Assembly: GCF_037975245.1 (NCBI RefSeq)
Contig: NC_092564.1
Location: 22,175,984 to 22,239,983 of the forward strand
Source of the DNA: Apostichopus japonicus
Lineage: Eukaryota > Echinodermata > Holothuroidea > Aspidochirotida > Stichopodidae
Direction of reading: 5' to 3'
Length of the DNA stretch: 64,000 nucleotides
Below are positions 8,811 through 23,800 of this stretch, in pieces (the first letter of the stretch is position 1; each line of letters begins with the position of its first letter). The notes beneath the pieces were generated by a model, which ran no database searches, was not told where the DNA came from, and saw only the letters and a list, made by a program, of their open reading frames with translations. The translations under genes were made by a program, and so were the position numbers.

Positions 8811-11800
8811 GTACGGTTAGGTAGGCAATATGTATTTTATTATGCAGTGGCCAACTGTAGGCTTGTAATAGGCTATGCTATTAATTTAGCTAATTGCATC
8901 TGCCAAACTAAGTAAGTAGCTGAATCAGTAGGCCTGAATGTTATTACGATTATTATCGAGTTAACCGAGCTGACGAGTATTCAAGATCAAAAGAGCCCCC
9001 ACAAAATACCATGCTACAAACACAACAGTTTTTAACATTTTTTCGACACTGAGCAGTTGCTCCCCCTGGCTACGTCCCTGATGTTACTTAAGTGAAATTG
9101 GACAAAATTGATCGATGATAATTGTAACCTTTTTAGTCATGCAGGCAGATCGGTGTGTAAGTGTGTGATGCCTTGCATGTAAACATGATATCTCAAGATG
9201 CGAAGCTTGGAACAATCTCATATTTAGTATGTAAATGTTACAAGATCCCTATTGTTTTGGTGGAGGTCCAATGTCATTTGGGGTCACCAGGGGTCAAATT
9301 GTGAAAACCTTGTAAACATGATATCTCAAGAAGGGAAGCTTGGACCAATCTCATATTTATTATGTCGTTGTGACACATCAAGTACAAGAAGGTTTAGATG
9401 ACTTAACATTGGGGAAATGACCAGGCACCATTTACGAAAATTGACTGTGTGCTAGTAAAATGTTTATGAGGCAAACCAGATGCAAATTTTTGGGAAAAGG
9501 GGATAAAATTCGCCCGACGCCTGCCTATTGTATGCCTTGTATGTGTACCACATAGAGTAAGAGGCTGTTGTCTTTGGTCAATCGGTATATTTAATACAAG
9601 AAAAGTTTCCATCTCGGTCATCAGTTGCCAATGTGAATATTATTTGTCATATCTCAATGCTTTTCTAAGTGCTGTACTACTTAGATGGAACTACATGTAA
9701 GTTCATCCTGGCTATACCCTACATCCTAGTGTGTCACATTCATATAAGATCATTCATGTAGCATCATCGCAACCATGCTGCAGTTTTAGTGTCTAGTTAC
9801 CAATGTGCAATGTCACAATTCTTTGTTTAAAATGTTTGAGACAATACAGAGACATGTGTGTCCTGGTATGCAATTGTTATGTAGCCTATTTGTCTTATTG
9901 ATTTACTCCTACAGACGTGATCGTAAGGATTGTATCCATTCTGTCAAAGAAAGAAGATGAACTGACAACCACAGCGCAGAAGTGTTTCCGGCAATGTTAC
10001 AATATCCTCTGGGATTTCAGCGATACCCCTGGGAACTTTGTAAAGCATCTCATGAATACATGCATCGTCAGGCAGTGTATCGAGAATCTAAGAACTGGAA
10101 GTAAATCGACTTCAAACAAGGTAAGTCTGCATAACCATATAAACAATAAATATGCATCCATGAATTGCAGCCGTGGATCAGATGGTGGGGGGGGGGGAAC
10201 CCCACAAAATAGTTATTTACACAACCTTCCACGTAGACCTAATTTATAGCCTAATATGCCTATGTTTGTCTAAGTGTGTTTTGAAATTGGTCAAGATCAA
10301 AAATCACTTTAGGTCAACAGATGTCAAAGTCTGAAACTTGTAAACACAGTAATTCAAGAAGGGCAAGTAGGTTTAACTTCAGTATGTATTTGTTATCCCT
10401 TAGTGAGTGCAAGAACTTTTTTTGAGATTTGTGGAGGTCAAAGGTCATCCATGGTCAACATATGTGTAAGTTCATAAAATTCTGCAGATTCGATAACTCC
10501 AAAAGGCAAGCTTCGTTGGACATAATATGTGTGTTACACATAGTTTAAGAAATGGCATGTGCTTGTAATGCAACCACACTATACAGTTGATCAAGGGAAG
10601 CAGGGTTCAAATTCTGCAATGAGTCTACCTTGGCAAGGATATAACTATGTAGTAAATCAAAATGAGTACAAACATGATATTCTCCTGCAGCCCACAGCTC
10701 AAATACTATCTATTAACCATAAAGTAAAAGATGGATTACAAGTATAAATACATAAAACTTAATTACTTATTAACAGAAATACTAATTTAACGCTTAAGGT
10801 CTACTAATACTACTAAATCTACTAATGTAGAGGCGCGCCCATCTCATCCTTGCACAAAGGTCCCTCAGTCTGCAAGTAACATCTAAGGGTGGAAGGTACA
10901 TCTAATCAGATCCCGTGGGTCACAGGACCATGAGGGGGGTTGCGGTCATCTAACTAAGAGCTTGTCAGTAAAGTGTCTGCTACCTCAGTAACCTAAATAC
11001 ATATAGAAATTAACATATATAATTAAGTTTCATTAGTCTTCTAGCATGTCTTTAAGTGTCTTGGTGGATGGTCAACGTACAGTGCTAATATTGCCAACAC
11101 ATGATAATTACAACACAATATAACCAAGTGCAAGGGGTTAACAGTTTCCTGCAGTGAACTAAGTAATAAGCAAAATAAAATAAATATGAAATAATATAGT
11201 CCAAACTGACATGTGTAGACTCTCCTACCAAATGCATACATGTCTAAACTAGATTATACCACTTAACATATATCAGATTCAATCTGGTCATCTCATACAG
11301 GATGAAACATAGTGCTATACGTAATATTTATCAAAATAATAAAGTGAATCTTCAGACACATGCAATAATATGCAACTGGTTGTTAAACATACAATTACTG
11401 CCTGAACTGCCCACGTAGCAATAACATAGAGGTCAATAAATAAGTGAATGTCGCAGTATAGTAATAACTAGAAGCTGATCGTCCTAGTTCCAATACAAAC
11501 ATACCCTAACAGGGGCAACCAATTTACTAACGTAGTCACCGTCACAACCTATCTAACTTACAGAGGGTCTCCAAGTAACACTAAACGCTGTAGTTGGTAT
11601 AACATGCAGTGCAATCTTCTGAATATTATGACATTAACATTATTGAGGCCAAGACAGTCTCCTGTGCATGAGTACAATCAATATCTTTGAAAAAGACTTT
11701 AGACCATTAAGGTTGAATTCATTATGGTACTATAAGACAGAGGTCAAGAAAGAAATCCCTTATGAACTTATAAGACTCAAAGTAAAATCCTTTTATAGTT

Positions 11801-14800
11801 TTTCGGACTTAGTTGGCAACTATTGGCAGTCATACTAAGCAAAGCAAGTTTTCTTCAAACCTCGAACTTAATCAATGTAACCAATTCTCTCACAATGTGA
11901 ACATTCATGAGAGGTTAAAAATAGGTACTATATTTCCTTAGAACTAACAATTTGTTGTATATGCACTTCTTAATACACTATTTAGTTTGTGCAACAACAT
12001 TTGCCCTACATTAGATATGTGGAATTTGGAGCAAATTATATGGCAAGGAATCACAAAGCCAACTGGCTTTCTGGTTGTGTGTACATGTGCTGTAGTCTCA
12101 CTGAGATGTGGTGCATGGAAGGGAATACGTTGTGGCTGAGTGGAGAACTGTAGTGTATTTGCATTAATAAACTGTCAGTCTGTAACTAATTATATAATAA
12201 TAATGGTGCTGTCTATAGAAGGCATTACACTACAGGGCTTGTCGTTTGACATGCAATTCATGATCAATGAATGTGGGGGTGGGAGGGGGGAGGGTGGGAA
12301 GGAATGGGGTGGGAAGGAATGGGGTCACCTCTTTGCTTGCCATCTGAATTCACTCTGACAAATATACCTCATGTAAGAGCATCTTAAAGTTTTTCTTCTT
12401 ACAGGGAGAGCTTGACCTTATCCGGCAATCCCTGGGGATCCTTTATAATATATCTAGAGACGAGAATGCTGCCGATGTCTTTGATGAGGATGACTTGTCT
12501 TTCTTACTGCCTTATAAGGAGGGAGATGATGAATATTTGAAAGCACTGTCTGCCATGATCTTGGCATTTTTATCGGATGAAAAAATCAACGGCATTCAAG
12601 GAGAAAAGGGTATGTACTAAGTAGAAACATTTTTCTGTCAATCTTACAATATGTTATTTGTTATCTTCTCCAAGGCTGTTGTCAGTCTGCTCACAGATAT
12701 ATTTATACCACAATAAATGTATTGAATATGTTAAATATAATATAATGTAACGTCAAGAATATGTTTTTCCTCAAATATGTATGGTGTAATACAGCAAATG
12801 AGGGAAACCCTATGTAGAAGACTTGTTACGAAACAAAGAGGGTGGAAGAAGATATGGGCAAGGGCTTTATTTTTAATCTCTAAAGTGTAGTGTGTTGTCT
12901 GTAATTTTGACATGCATAGGAGGAGGGGTCATGCTAGGTGACATGTATAGGAGGCGGGGTCATGTTAGGTGACATGCATAGGAGGAGGGGTTATGCTAGG
13001 TGACATGCATAGGAGGAGGGGTCATGCTAGGTGACATGCATAGGAGGAGGGGTCATGCTAGGTGACATGCATAGAAGGAGGGGTCATGCTAGGTGACACG
13101 CATAGGAGGAGGGGTCATGCTAGGTGACATGCATAGGAGGAGGGGTCATGCTAGGTGACATGCATAGGAGGAGGGGTCATGCTAGGTGACATGCATAGAA
13201 GGAGGGGTCATGCTAGGTGACACGCATAGGAGGAGGGGTCATGCTAGGTGACATGCATAGGAGGAGGGGTCATGCTAGGTGACTTGCATAGGAGGAGGGG
13301 TCATGCTAGGTGACATGCATAGGAGGAGGGGTTATGCTAGGTGACATGCATAGGAGGAGGGGTCATGCTAGGTGACATGCATAGGAGGAGGGGTCATGCT
13401 AGGTGACATGCATAGAAGGAGGGGTCATGCTAGGTGACATGCATAGGAGGAGGGGTTATGCTAGGTGACATGCATAGGAGGAGGGGTCATGCTAGGTGAC
13501 ATGCATAATTAGAAGAAGGGGTCATGCTAGGTGACACGCATAGGAGGAGGGGTCATGCTAGGTGACTTGCATAGGAGTAGGGGTTACGCTAGGTGACATG
13601 CATAGGAGGAGGGGTCATGCTAGGTGACATGCATAGGAGGAGGGGTCATGCAAGGTGACACGCATAGAAGGAGGGGTCATGCAAGGTGACACGCATAGGA
13701 GGAGGGGTCATGCTAGGTGACATGCATAGGAGGAGGGGTCATGCTAGGTGACTTGCATAGGAGGAGGGGCTATGCTGGGTGACATGCATAGGAGGAGGGG
13801 TCATGCTAGGTGACATGCATAGAAGGAGGGGTCATGCTAGGTGACATGCATAGAAGGAGGGGTCATGCTAGGTGACTTGCATAGGAGGAGGGGCTATGCT
13901 AGGTGACATGCATAGGAGTAGGGGTCATGCTCGGTGACATGCCTAGGAGGAGGGGTCATGCTAGGTGACATGCATAGGAGGAGGGGTCATGCTAGGTGAC
14001 ATGCATAGGAGGAGGGTCATGCTAGGTGACTTGCATAGGAGGAGGGGCTATGCTAGGTGACATGCATAGGAGGAGGGGTCATGCTAGGTGACATGCATAG
14101 GAGTAGGGATTATGCTAGGTGACATGCATAGGAGGAGGGGTTATGCTAGGTGACATGCATAGGAGGAGGGGTCATGCTAGGTGACTTGTATAGGAGGCGG
14201 GGTCATGCTAGGTGACTTGCATAGGAGGAGGGGCTATGCTAGGTGACATGCATAGGAGTAGGGGTCATGCTCGGTGACATGCCTAGGAGGAGGGGTCATG
14301 CTAGGTGACATGCATAGGAGGAGGGGTCATGCTAGGTGACATGCATAGGAGGAGGGTCATGCTAGGTGACTTGCATAGGAGGAGGGGCTATGCTAGGTGA
14401 CATGCATAGGAGGAGGGGTCATGCTAGGTGACATGCATAGGAGGGGTCATGCTAGGTGACATGCATAGGAGGAGGGGTCATGCTAGGTGACTTGCATAGG
14501 AGGAGGGGTCATGCTAGGTGACATGCATAGGAGGAGGGGTCATGCTAGGTGACTTGCATAGGAGGAGGGGCTATGCTAGGTGACATGCATAGGCGGAGGG
14601 GTTATGCTAGGTGACATGCATAGGAGGAGGGGTCATGCTAGGCGACATGCATAGGAGGAGGGGTTATGGTACTGTAGGTGACATGCATAGGAGGAGGGGT
14701 CATGCTAGGTGACATGCATAGGAGGAGGGGTCATGCTAGGTGACATGCATAGGAGGAGGGGTCATGCTTGGTGACATGCATAGGAGGAGGGGTCATGCTA

Positions 14801-17800
14801 GGTGAAATGCATAGGAGGAGGGGTCATGCTAGGCGACATGCATAGGAGGAGGGGTTATGGTAGGTGACACATACATGTGTTCAGAATGAACTTAGTAACC
14901 AATCATCAAAGTAAGATGTGACTGGATAATTTTATGTATTCCAACATGCAGATACAACAGAGTACATGGTAAAACTGTTGCGTGGTGCAAAACATACTGC
15001 TGAGCATAGAAAACAAGGACTCTCCTGTACTGAACTGATTGATGGAATTACCCGTCTGGTTTTAAATGATTCCAATAAAGAAACAGTAAGTTGCATGTTG
15101 TATTTAAAATGCATAGCTGGTGGCGGAAAAAATCTTGTTTGGGGGGCTCATACTAAAGTACTTTAGTACACAAACAATACAGTGGTTCCCGTTAGGTCGA
15201 AAGAGACAGTAATTTAGAGAAATTTGATGTCATAGTTAGCAGATTCTCACTGACCAGAAACGTGATGCGTAGAGCTCATGAATGTACAGGTCACCGTGTG
15301 AATAACAATGGACTTTCCACGTACTTCTCATAAGAATGTGAATCGTTTGATTAACTTCGCTCTTCCAATAAACATGCAGCTCCAAGAGGAAAAAAAAAAT
15401 CAATTTGGATAGCAATTCTTAAATTAAAAGTAAATTATGGTTCATAAACTGTCTCACCATCTGGTCATATGTCGTAAGATTGGTTGCAATTATAGGCCAC
15501 TTTACATACTGTGCCATACGATATTGAGGTCTTGCAACAATTGTAATGCCTACCTTATGAAATATGTCCACATCTCTGGTATTTCTTCATTTGTTGTTGC
15601 AATTAATCGTGTTTGCAGTTAGTTTCGGGTCAGTGACCAGTGCAATATTAATCAAATCCACGAAATATAAATCTTTGGGTATGTCTCACTCTCGCTGCCA
15701 TAATGTTAAGTCCCAACTCTAGTTAAGCAGATACACAAACGAAGGAAACACCACAATAATGAAAGCGCCTGATAGATTACATATATTCCATATAAGAGTT
15801 TCAAAAGTTAAAAAATTAAAACATCACCTTCTCAGTACAACATATACATGCCTAGAATATATACAGTCCATACTTGTTAGTGTGCATCACTAACTTAAAT
15901 CCGTGCGTAGTGTCGTGTCGTTGGGTCTACTAAAGAGAACAGGGCCTTATGTAATAGTGTACAAGTCACTTTTGTAACATGATCTTTTTTTCCTGCACCT
16001 ATGGGGTAAATCAGGTTGAAGATAAACAATTGAGTATGCACATTAGAATAACAGGGCAATTGTGGCTAATGAGTTAAGGCATATATAAATAAAAAAGTCA
16101 AACTCTGTGTTTATACTGTAAGTAAAAATCTAACTGACTTCAATACTTGTTTGTCCATGTTCTTATAATATGACTGTGTGCATATATTTGGGCCTACTAT
16201 ATTAACGCATTGTCTCGGGATTTCGAAGCAAGGATTCAATTTTGTAGAGTCGCTATAAAATAACTCTTCTGATTATCTTACGAAAAAAACAATTTAATTA
16301 ATTGGATAAAAAGGGGAAAGATCCTTTCGAAAAGGCAAGGGACTCTAGATTCAATTTTACAATATAATTCCAAAAGATATGTTTGCGAGCCTGGATGGTT
16401 GCGTGGGGGGTAAATAACAAATAAACGTTCTGTGTAAACCGCAGACAACTTTCGGTTGAGATTAGTGTAACATCCACAAACAAAGAATTGATGAATGTGG
16501 TTAGTCTCAATGAGAGTACAGCAGTTTTTTTGAGGGAAGGTTTTCCTTTCCCCTTCATCCCAAGGAAACTTTCCCGAAGAATGTATCCTCTGTCCCAGTC
16601 ATCATTTTTGAAGTGCGCTGAACATATCTTAGCCTTCAGACAATGTGAAAGCCCGGGAGAGATGAAGTCCTTACGGGTTCTCCTTACAAACTTAATCCAA
16701 AGCCTGCAATGTTTTTCATTGGTTTGATGATTGGGAAACGTAAAGAAACTTAAATTTTGGTTTTCAGAAGTGTATTTGCAGCCTCCTAAGTACTACACAA
16801 TTCGTTGGTATTTTGATCTTAACAGTAAAACAGAGTGTCGTATCGGTGTAGTCTTAGCACTGAAGTGAATAGCTTGATTGAAAGTTTTCATCAACTGACT
16901 CTACACCATGAGGTCACTGGGTTCAGTGCCAAATTAAAGCTTCAGGTTTGGATTTAGTAACGTTGGGGAAATGACCTGGCGCAGTTTACGAAAATTGACT
17001 GTTGCCTAGTTAGATGTTTTAGGGGCAAACCAGACGCAAAACCTTGGGGACCAGATGGTAAAACCCGCCCGGCGCCTGCTTCATGTACGGCTTGTACATT
17101 ACAGTAGGTTTACCACATTGAGTAGAGAGGATTATCTTTGGTAGAGATCAAGCTGTATGCTGAATACAAGAAAAGTTTCAATCTTGGTCATCAGCCACCA
17201 ATGTGAATATTTTTGTCATATCTCAATGCTTTTTGCTGTACTACTTAGAAGTATGTTGTTCATCCTGGCTATACCCTACAGTCCAGTGTGTCACATTCAT
17301 ATAAGATCATTCATGTAGCATCATCGAAACCACACTGCAGTTTTGCTGTCTGGTTGTTTAAGTTTTAATTTTGTTAATCATAATAAAGACACTAAGTTGT
17401 ACCCGGATGTTAAATAGATAAGTGTTTCTTAATTTAAGTCTAATCAATATATTTATGACTGACATATCCATTCAGGGACCAAAGAGAAGTAAACTTGAAG
17501 ATTTGTAGATGTGAGTCTGGATCCCTGCTGGGGCTTCACCACTGCGCCAAGGTGCTTGCAGTGTGCGCTATGCACACAATCCTTTGATCCATGTTCGGTC
17601 ATGTATGTCCCCACCACTTTTCGATAAGGATTGACACCCCTGCCCATGGTAGATTTACACATGTGTCATGTTATATGAAATTCATTCAAACATTTTTTTC
17701 AGTTTGGCATCTTTACTTGTGTGAAATGTTGGGAAATTTTTGTGTTTCTATGCAAGATGCCTGATAAAGTAATGTTTAACAAACTTGGGCAGTATCGGCA

Positions 17801-20800
17801 ATAGCCTGACCATGCATACACAGGCTATAAGCTAGGCTATGTGTCTAGTCATTTTGAAGTCAACTTGCTTGCACCCTATTGTTACAATGAATTTGTAAAC
17901 AATTTGTGAAAACCACAAATATAAACATACATGTATTAAATCAGCTGATTTAAATTAAAACCATTAAATCATTTAACATCTCTTATTGAGTACAAGAACC
18001 ATATTCTTTACTGTCAATGGCAAAGGTCATAGTTTGATCAACTTCAGTTCAGTTTAGTACTATGAAGGGGCTCAATATTCAATAAATCTAAAGTAAGCAA
18101 CAATACATACAGTCAGCCAGGAAATAAAATATAAATATATTAAATATAAAAGAATTGATACTCTCCTGTTGGGTCATTTAAACACACTCAAGTGGCCCTT
18201 ATCAGTTTTCATACTCTGATATTCACTGGGTCAACATTTAACATCAAATGGTGTCAAACTTGGCTCAAGGGGTCAACAGGTTATCTCAAATGGTCTTAAA
18301 TTTATATATACCAGGTTGCTTTGGTAAATAAGAGCTGGAAGTCTCTGGTTCTCACTTCATTCTTGGCCAAATTATACTCACTTGCTCTACATTAGTCAGA
18401 TAGTTAAGTGGAATTTTGAGTAAATAATTTGCCATGTCAGGATAACAAAGCATAATTCTCTCTGATGATACATTTCTTCATGATATACTCATGATCCTTT
18501 GACTAATTATAAATGGCTGCTGAAAATCTGAATGTTTCATTTACAATTATGTTATGAAGTATTAAATTTTAATATATAGACATGGTACTCCTCTGGTCAC
18601 CTGATGAATTGACGGGGCCTACTGTAGGTCATAGGTCATATCAGTTACACATGAAGCTACAGAGGCAACAAAAGAAGACTATCAAACGCAGAGTTTAAAC
18701 TTTTTCATATTTATTTGTTGCACAGCATAGTGTTTTGAAAGGAAAACAGTATACATATCAGTGATATCACAAAGAAATAGTTTTTCTAAACAATAAAATA
18801 GTTTTGTTTCATTTCACTGATTTACCACCTCAGATTCATTATTGTGATTTTGATAGTTAATGAAGGCTATTTTGATAATTAATCAAGGCTATTTTGATAG
18901 TTAATAAAGGCTATTTTGATAGTTAATCAAGGCTAATTTGTCTTTCCTTCTCTCTTGTCAAAGATACTGTAAAGCAATACACAAGAGTCACAGGGCAAAA
19001 ATGCATTAGATATAGATCAAAGCATGGATAGCTTGCAAACATGATAACACAAAAATCAAAGCTTGGATTGAATGTATGCTTGCCACTTGGTGTGTGGAAC
19101 TATCTTAATGAGTGCAATAATCCTATCAAAATTGATGGAGGTCAACTGAGGTCATAGCTTGAAAAATTTGTAAACAATATTACTCGTTATTAAACGTTAA
19201 GCATGAATGAATTTATCATTTGATATGAAGATGCACCTTATTGAGTTCATGAACCCAATTGAATTGGTGGACGTCAACATTTATATATAAGGAAATCAGA
19301 GGACAAAGTATGAACAACTTGTAAACACTATAAGCTTGAATGAACTTTAAATTTGGATATGTGGATCCCCTTTGGTAAACTTTGTACAAGAACCTATTGA
19401 AAGTGGTGGAGGTCAAAGGTCATTTGAGGTTCACATAGATCAAAGTCTGAAAACTTTGTAAACATAATAACTCAATAACTAACACATAAGAAAAGTTTGA
19501 ATAATGTTCATAAGATCTTGTTTGTGATGTTTTGAGTCATCAATGTCTTAAAATGTTGTGACCAGAAAAACCCAAAAAGATTAAGTGCAAGAATCTTGTG
19601 TACAGATTAAGTAAAATTTCTTATGCAAAATTTGGTGAGGGAATCACTCTAAGCCGATAGGTTTTCTGGTTTAGTATCACAAAATCCAACACAAGAACCT
19701 GTAACGCAGTAAAATATCGAACTATATTCCTTGTAAAAATTGTTGTGTGTCTTCATCAAGTGATATAATATTCCCATTCACAGGTCCGCGAGGTACAAGG
19801 TGTGTCGTTGTTAATGGAGTTTGTTAAAGGTAACAATTTATCGGAGCAAGAGGCCGCCGCCAAATGTCTTTGGACTTTATCCTTCAGTCCTTCGGTACAA
19901 CAGGAATTAAAAAGCTTCATGGAAGAGCTGGATAGTATCTCTTGTGATGATGGTAGTAAAGAAGTGCTAACAAAAATGATAAAGGGAATTCTGCTGACCC
20001 TGAAGAGCTCAGAACAGAACGATGAAATAAGAGGTATACACACATTTATTTAAGAGGTTAGGACTGACGAGGGATGAGAGTTGGAGGAAACATTCCCTGA
20101 CACAGATTGTTAAGTAGCGGATATATAATTAAGCAGCTGATACACAAGGTTTTCTTTAACATCAGACATGAAATTAATCATATTACTACTTGAAGTTTCC
20201 TCACTGAGAAACATTTTCCCTTGAGTTGGTCAAGTTATTTGCACCCATTAAAAGGTAATTTTCACTGACCCTATAAGAGACAATGTTGTCACAAGTTGCA
20301 ACTTGGTAAGTGGTCACTTAAAATAAATAGATATATGGCTTATAAATATTAGGCTGGATGTACTAGACTTGATTCTATTCAGATTTAGTTTTATTCAATG
20401 CTGGTTTCTACATATCAACCTGGCAAGTAATCCACTGGAAATGTTTTCACTCTAGTTTATAAGAAGTTTAGTAGTTTACTTACATCGGTGATGTTTTCCT
20501 TCAGGTTCTAAGGAAAGTAAAGGCAGTCACATTATGGTCAGTTACTCATGGGATGGAGGTAATGGTGAAAAAAGAGCTAGAAATATTGCAAGAAACCTGA
20601 AGGTAAGGCAAGACACAAGGTATGTAAGGTTCTGTTGATCTTCTTGAAAGTACTGTAGTCTGAACGACTGCAATACATCTTTAAGTAGCTGATAATATTT
20701 CATTTCTAATATTACATGGTCGATTTCACTCCTTCACCATATATGCGTACAAGGTGCTGTTGCTATACATGTGCTCTGCTAACAAACTGGTTGAAGTACC

Positions 20801-23800
20801 TATCTTCCTCCAAAAAGGTTTATTAGTTTATGGTTAACCAAAGTTCATACTGATAGGCCCATTGTCGTTAGATGACCATCATTAACCTATGGATCAATGC
20901 ACGGTAAACTCAGCAGGATGGATTAAAGAAGTATCTTGGTAAGCTTAATCCAAATCCCAGCTAGCTGCCTAAGCTAATTCAGGCAAACTGATCAGATCAT
21001 TAGGGGATGTCAACAAGCCCCCATGATGTAATCACCCCTGGCAAATGATAAGTTCTGAGAAGGCTAGCTTTCATCCTGAAGTTTACTCATAAAGCAGGAG
21101 CAACAAGGATACCCTCACTTAGCAATGCTGGCATTAATGTTAATATTATGGTGTTCTCATTTCATTATGGCCATCTAAACAATATAGGCCTAACGCTAGG
21201 CAATGTTGGAATGTTCTGACAGCAGAGATCCATGAATCGAACCAAAGACAGTTGTACACCACAGTTGACTAGCCAACATCAGAACATTGTCGATATAAAA
21301 ACTTAGGCAAAGTTTAAGTGATTTGCCAAGGCATATCGTCAGTCATTACTGATCGGGAATAACAGAAAAATGTATTCAAGAAATTTCAAGGAACAGTAAA
21401 CTTCATTCTCCAAAAGAAGTAATGTTTTGAATTTCCTGGTTCACACCTATTTCCTTTGGATCAAATGTTAAAGCCATTGTACTACACAAAGTTATATCAC
21501 AGAGGGGGATAGTTAATCACAAGTCCATGTACTCACTAATAAAATGCAATGACACAGGGTATATAGTAGCTGACTGTATATTAATATCAGAAGTTCCTCT
21601 GAAGTATATTTTATAAGAAATGAAATGCTTTAAGAACAAAGGATAGATGGTCATTTCAGGAGAGCCTGTGTCATTGTGAATTTATTGTACAGTATGTCTC
21701 ATCACACTTTTTTTCACTGTATTTCTAAGATCAAGTATGTTGTACACCCTCACTATACATTATGTCAGATTCATGAAGAAAACTGCTCATGTTACAACAT
21801 TGGAACCACAATGCGTTTTTGCATTCTGGTTGATCCTTGAGTCTGTGTTCGTATACACTCATATAATATAATGTATACAAATGTGTTTGGTAACAAATAT
21901 TTCATCATGGAATGAACATTTTATTACTTGTTAGGTGGCTATTCCTTTTCTTTTTAATCTCTTTTGTTTGTTTGTTTGACAGGCGACTGCCCCCCCCCCT
22001 CTTGAGCATATTTTGTTTTATGATATTGCTAGTAATTTCAAAATAGAAAATGCTTAGATGCAACTTACAAGGCCTGGGAAGTGCCATTCCCAGCGATCTG
22101 GGTGGCATTTTCAGCCAAAATTTTCTTGTATGCTTCGTGCCAACTCATGGTGGCGCAACGCTTAGATAGTTTACCTACAAAGCTTCGCACTCCCTTGGTG
22201 TAGAGTACTTGTTGTTTCAAATAAGGTCACAGTTCAAGGCATTGGTTTACAGTTGAATCCAGTACGGTGTACTCGTTTTTATTGATAACTTCTGGTAGCA
22301 GACTTCGACGCCATCTTTACTCTGACTCCCTGTCGAACGCCAAGTGTGTAATCTATTTTATTACGACACTACAATCCTCCTAACTTGTGGATTGAACTCA
22401 ACAATATTGAACTCAAAATGTTTGATTTGCTTTGAAGTATCAGAATAGGCACTGCATAAATAACTTTTGTCGGTTACTGAAACAATAATACTCTAGTATA
22501 TCAAATCTCAAACCCAACAATATGGTAAATCTCAAATCGAACAATATGGTTAGTATATTGAACATATTGTATCACTCGGAATGTCATAAAATGTGTTACA
22601 CAATAGGTTGCTTCAACTATGCAATACCATGAATACTGTCTGCTTAACAATTGTGCATATGTTCATAAATAATAAATGTTAGCATTGTGTTTCCAAGGAA
22701 TATAAAAACCTATGTTAAGTCTTTTGAGAATATGATATAATTAAGACCTTCAAATCTTCTTTGTATGACATGTGAAATAAACTGCTTGAACCGTATGAAC
22801 TCTACACTTCTTCTGTTTCAAGTAAAACTAAACTAACATGACAGATAATACAGATAAACTTTTCTCTTAAACTACATCACAAATAAACTTTTCTCTTAAA
22901 CTACATCACAAATAAACTTTTCTCTTTTCACCTACAACTTTCCGTGATATTCATTTACATGTACAAGAAGTGACTTTCTTCTTTACAACACAAAATGATA
23001 CTATAACCGAATACAAAGGGTTACATGTTTAAAAAGGAAGTGACTTTCCTTCCACAACATAAAATGCAAATGAGTTGAAGGATGTGTTTTTCCTCCAAAA
23101 TAACTGTAAATGTACCAACATTGATTACTTGTCAAAACACATAAACTTTTGTGTAAGATTTCAAACCTGTGCGAATTGTCAAACAATGAATAAAATAACT
23201 GTTTCCAAAATGATATTTTAATAAATTTTATACTCTGTAAACTTAAACATTGTAAACTTAAACATTAAACATGCAACAAAATGTTGAAATGTCTTTGTTG
23301 TGTTATTCTGAGTAATACAGTTAAGTATAATAATCATTCAGATTCCTAGGTGGAGCACGATCACGGGGTGGATTTCTTCGTGCTACCATAGGAGGAGTTT
23401 GTATTCTCTCGTTTCGAGGGGGTTTGCGATTTGTGGCGATGGTGTATCATCGTTATCATCTGTTGCAGCATGAATGTCATGCTGACCTTTCAAGACTTTA
23501 AGTGTGATGAGTTTCGCGTTACGCGGTAGGAGCCACGAGATGAAACAATATGCGAACCCTTGATCGCTATGACCTTCAACGGTCTGGTGTCGAAAGGAGT
23601 AGTGTATTTACCGATATGCCCATCACGCTTCACAAGGACATAGTTACCGACTCTTATTTCCGATTCTCTGATTCTTTGATGCTTTTCCGCGTTTACCTTC
23701 TGCTTCTGCTTCATGGACTTATCGCGATTGCGAATTTCGCTGTCATTTGCTGCGTGCGATTGAGGCTCAGGTAAGCGAGTGCGGATTGGACACTGGAACA

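Noticed and set aside
8980-9085. MITE end 'CAGGGACGTAGCCAGGGGGA' (minus strand)
   Set aside because: Only one end was seen; no matching second end or target duplication, so no element was called.
10590-10620. tRNA-like T-arm (gcaggGTTCAAATtctgc)
   Set aside because: The arm pairs, but no acceptor stem, D-arm or anticodon arm can be drawn around it, and no dispersed tRNA-SINE body is visible.
12909-14868. 31-bp array as a CRISPR array
   Set aside because: Units are directly adjacent with no unique spacers, in a eukaryotic intron. It is a minisatellite.
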